DNA of 6,674 nt. Source: CAYXRS01 sp964636485. GTDB taxonomy: Bacteria > Gemmatimonadota > Gemmatimonadetes > Gemmatimonadales > Gemmatimonadaceae. The position numbers and the translations under genes were made by a program. This document shows, piece after piece, positions 5,887-6,674 of this stretch; the first letter of the stretch is position 1, and each line of letters starts with the position of its first letter. Location: contig CAZWSO010000137.1 in assembly GCA_964636485.1 (NCBI GenBank), forward strand, positions 1 through 6,674, given 5' to 3'. Under the pieces are notes generated by a model. That model searched no databases. It had not been told where the DNA came from and saw nothing but the letters and a program-made list of their open reading frames with translations.

Positions 5887-6432
5887 TCAGAAGGTCGCGC
5901 TCAGCCGGAAACCTGCCGAGCTGAGGCCAACAGTGGGTGTCATGCTGATGCGAGTGCCGGGGATCTCCGCCTTTGCCCAGCGGCGCGGCGCGAAGATGGC
6001 ACCGAGCAGCAGGCCGCTACCGCCGCCCACCACGGCCAGCGCCGCCGCCAATTCCTCCTTCGTGTAGCAGAACCACATGCCTGAGCAGTCGCTTTCCCCG
6101 CCCATGTAGCCGACCACCAGCCCCGCTCCCGCTCCAATGAGGAAACCCTTGCCCATACCGCCGAGATAGTCGCGCTGTCCCGTGGCGACACTCACGCTTG
6201 ACAGGTGGGCAACCGACAGGCTGTCGGGGGTGTGCCGTGGCCGCTGCAACACGACCACTCCGTCGCCAACCGCGACAACCTGCCCTGAGATCTGTCTGCG
6301 CTGTCCACTCTCGCTGGTGAATTGAACCTTGGCGCGGTCTCCCGGGTTCAACTGCCGGGGCTGCTGCGCGGCCGCCGTGCCCGCCGAGAAGACGGCGACG
6401 GCGATCGAAAGAAGGCTGATCGAGCGACGCAT
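5887..6432 (-). CDS. Exported small protein: SH3-like segment plus glycine-zipper helices
   Basis: The 181-aa product has a signal peptide (residues 1-22, ending SAGTAAA before QQP). Residues about 28-80 (NPGDRAKVQF...SGQVVAVGDGVVVLQ...LSSVSVATGQ) look like a small beta-barrel of SH3/KOW style. Two glycine-zipper hydrophobic segments follow: about 91-112 (GKGFLIGAGAGLVVGYMGG) and 134-147 (VVGGGSGLLLGAIF). They are separated by a loop with a Cys pair (C116, C122). The RRWAKAEIP segment and a beta-like tail ending in Phe complete it. This layout recalls a poorly characterised family of exported proteins I associate with Gemmatimonadota; no enzymatic motif is present. An envelope or membrane-associated role is inferred. 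The frame is open upstream to a GTG at 6615, but ATG 6432 is preferred because it has a GGAGGG site four bases upstream and begins the signal peptide. It faces the barrel gene tail to tail. Confidence 0.82.
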   Translation of the reverse strand: MRRSISLLSIAVAVFSAGTAAAQQPRQLNPGDRAKVQFTSESGQRRQISGQVVAVGDGVVVLQRPRHTPDSLSVAHLSSVSVATGQRDYLGGMGKGFLIGAGAGLVVGYMGGESDCSGMWFCYTKEELAAALAVVGGGSGLLLGAIFAPRRWAKAEIPGTRISMTPTVGLSSAGFRLSATF

Positions 6433-6436
6433 GGAA

Positions 6437-6442
6437 CCCTCC
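6437..6442 (-). promoter_or_regulatory. Ribosome binding site that sets the start of the exported protein
   Basis: GGAGGG on the minus strand lies four bases before ATG 6432. It decides between this start and the in-frame upstream GTG at 6615, which would bury the signal peptide behind 61 hydrophilic residues. Confidence 0.75.
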
Positions 6443-6527
6443 GTGAGAGACGTGATTTGTTCTCCACTTCCTGGAGGGAGATTACGAATGAACGGCACGC
6501 CGTCCCATACGAGGAATGACGTATCCT

Positions 6528-6543
6528 CGCGGAGAAAACCGCG
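6528..6543. repeat. Inverted repeat upstream of the exported protein
   Basis: CGCGG (6528-6532) and CCGCG (6539-6543) form perfect 5-bp arms around AGAAAA. It sits about 95-110 bp upstream of ATG 6432. Short arms of pure G/C arise often in GC-rich DNA, so its meaning is uncertain. Confidence 0.35.
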
Positions 6544-6593
6544 TAGCTGGGGGTGGACCATGCGATGCAGGTCCTGAATCACCCGCGCTCCGG

Positions 6594-6609
6594 CCGATTC
6601 GAGAATCGG
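6594..6609. repeat. Perfect inverted repeat, 7-bp arms
   Basis: CCGATTC (6594-6600) and GAATCGG (6603-6609) are perfect arms around GA. The mixed base content makes chance less likely than for pure G/C arms. The short spacing suits a dimeric regulator site better than an RNA hairpin. It lies about 160 bp upstream of ATG 6432. Confidence 0.45.
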
Positions 6610-6623
6610 ATCCACTACATTCC

Positions 6624-6647
6624 GCGGGAACGCGGCCGCGCTCCCGC
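6624..6647 (-). terminator. Strong GC hairpin, possible end of a minus-strand gene beyond the right edge
   Basis: On the minus strand GCGGGAGCGC (6647-6638) pairs with GCGTTCCCGC (6633-6624) around a GGCC loop, giving ten pairs with one G-U. Three bases before it lies a TAA (6653-6651) that would end a frame reading LATAPKN from the window edge. A stop codon followed at once by a stable stem is what the end of a gene looks like. There is no T-run after the stem, and seven codons cannot prove a gene, so this is tentative. Confidence 0.25.
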
Positions 6648-6674
6648 CGGTTAGTTCTTAGGGGCCGTGGCCAA

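Noticed and set aside
6479..6507. Promoter for the exported protein using TAATCT (6484-6479, minus strand)
   Set aside because: The -10-like word is fair, but the hexamer 17 bp upstream is TGGGAC, a poor -35, and nothing else supports it.
6433..6615. An N-terminal extension of 61 residues on the exported protein
   Set aside because: The internal ATG has a strong ribosome binding site and begins a signal peptide, which must be at the N-terminus to work.

Overview
The window is GC-rich bacterial chromosome with long open frames on both strands and short gaps. It holds one minus-strand operon, two plus-strand envelope genes and one minus-strand secreted protein. Two proteins suggest a didermic host: a 773-aa outer-membrane beta-barrel protein of the Omp85/DUF5686 type, and a small exported protein with an SH3-like half followed by a glycine-zipper half. 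Together with the base composition, this combination reminds me of Gemmatimonadota. That assignment is an inference from gene style and is not proven by any marker gene here.

Left part (1-1703, minus strand, read right to left): a promoter with an Lrp-type palindrome precedes an Lrp/AsnC-family regulator. The regulator overlaps a YedA-like EamA/DMT exporter by one base. One base after the exporter comes the N-terminus of a PLP-dependent group II (aromatic-type) amino acid decarboxylase, which runs off the left edge. This partial decarboxylase is easy to miss because only 68 codons are inside the window. The three genes look like one transcription unit for sensing, exporting and decarboxylating an amino acid or its amine.

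Middle (1704-3364): the gap upstream of the next gene holds a degenerate tandem repeat array built from nested ~9-bp words (1744-1960). It is followed by a plus-strand multi-pass membrane protein that resembles DUF2157 proteins. A short gap with a hairpin separates it from the barrel gene.

Right part (3365-6674): the Omp85/DUF5686-like barrel gene (plus) converges on the small exported glycine-zipper protein (minus). The 200-bp gap between them holds a second, unrelated GC-rich repeat cluster. The last 240 bp lie upstream of the small protein and contain three inverted repeats, one of which may end a minus-strand gene just beyond the right edge.

I see no mobile element, CRISPR array, tRNA or rRNA. 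Nothing here is clearly a new defence or biosynthetic system. The points most worth a second look are the predicted Lrp autoregulation site, the regulator-exporter-decarboxylase operon, the two intergenic repeat clusters, and the DUF5686-like barrel with its altered L6 motif.
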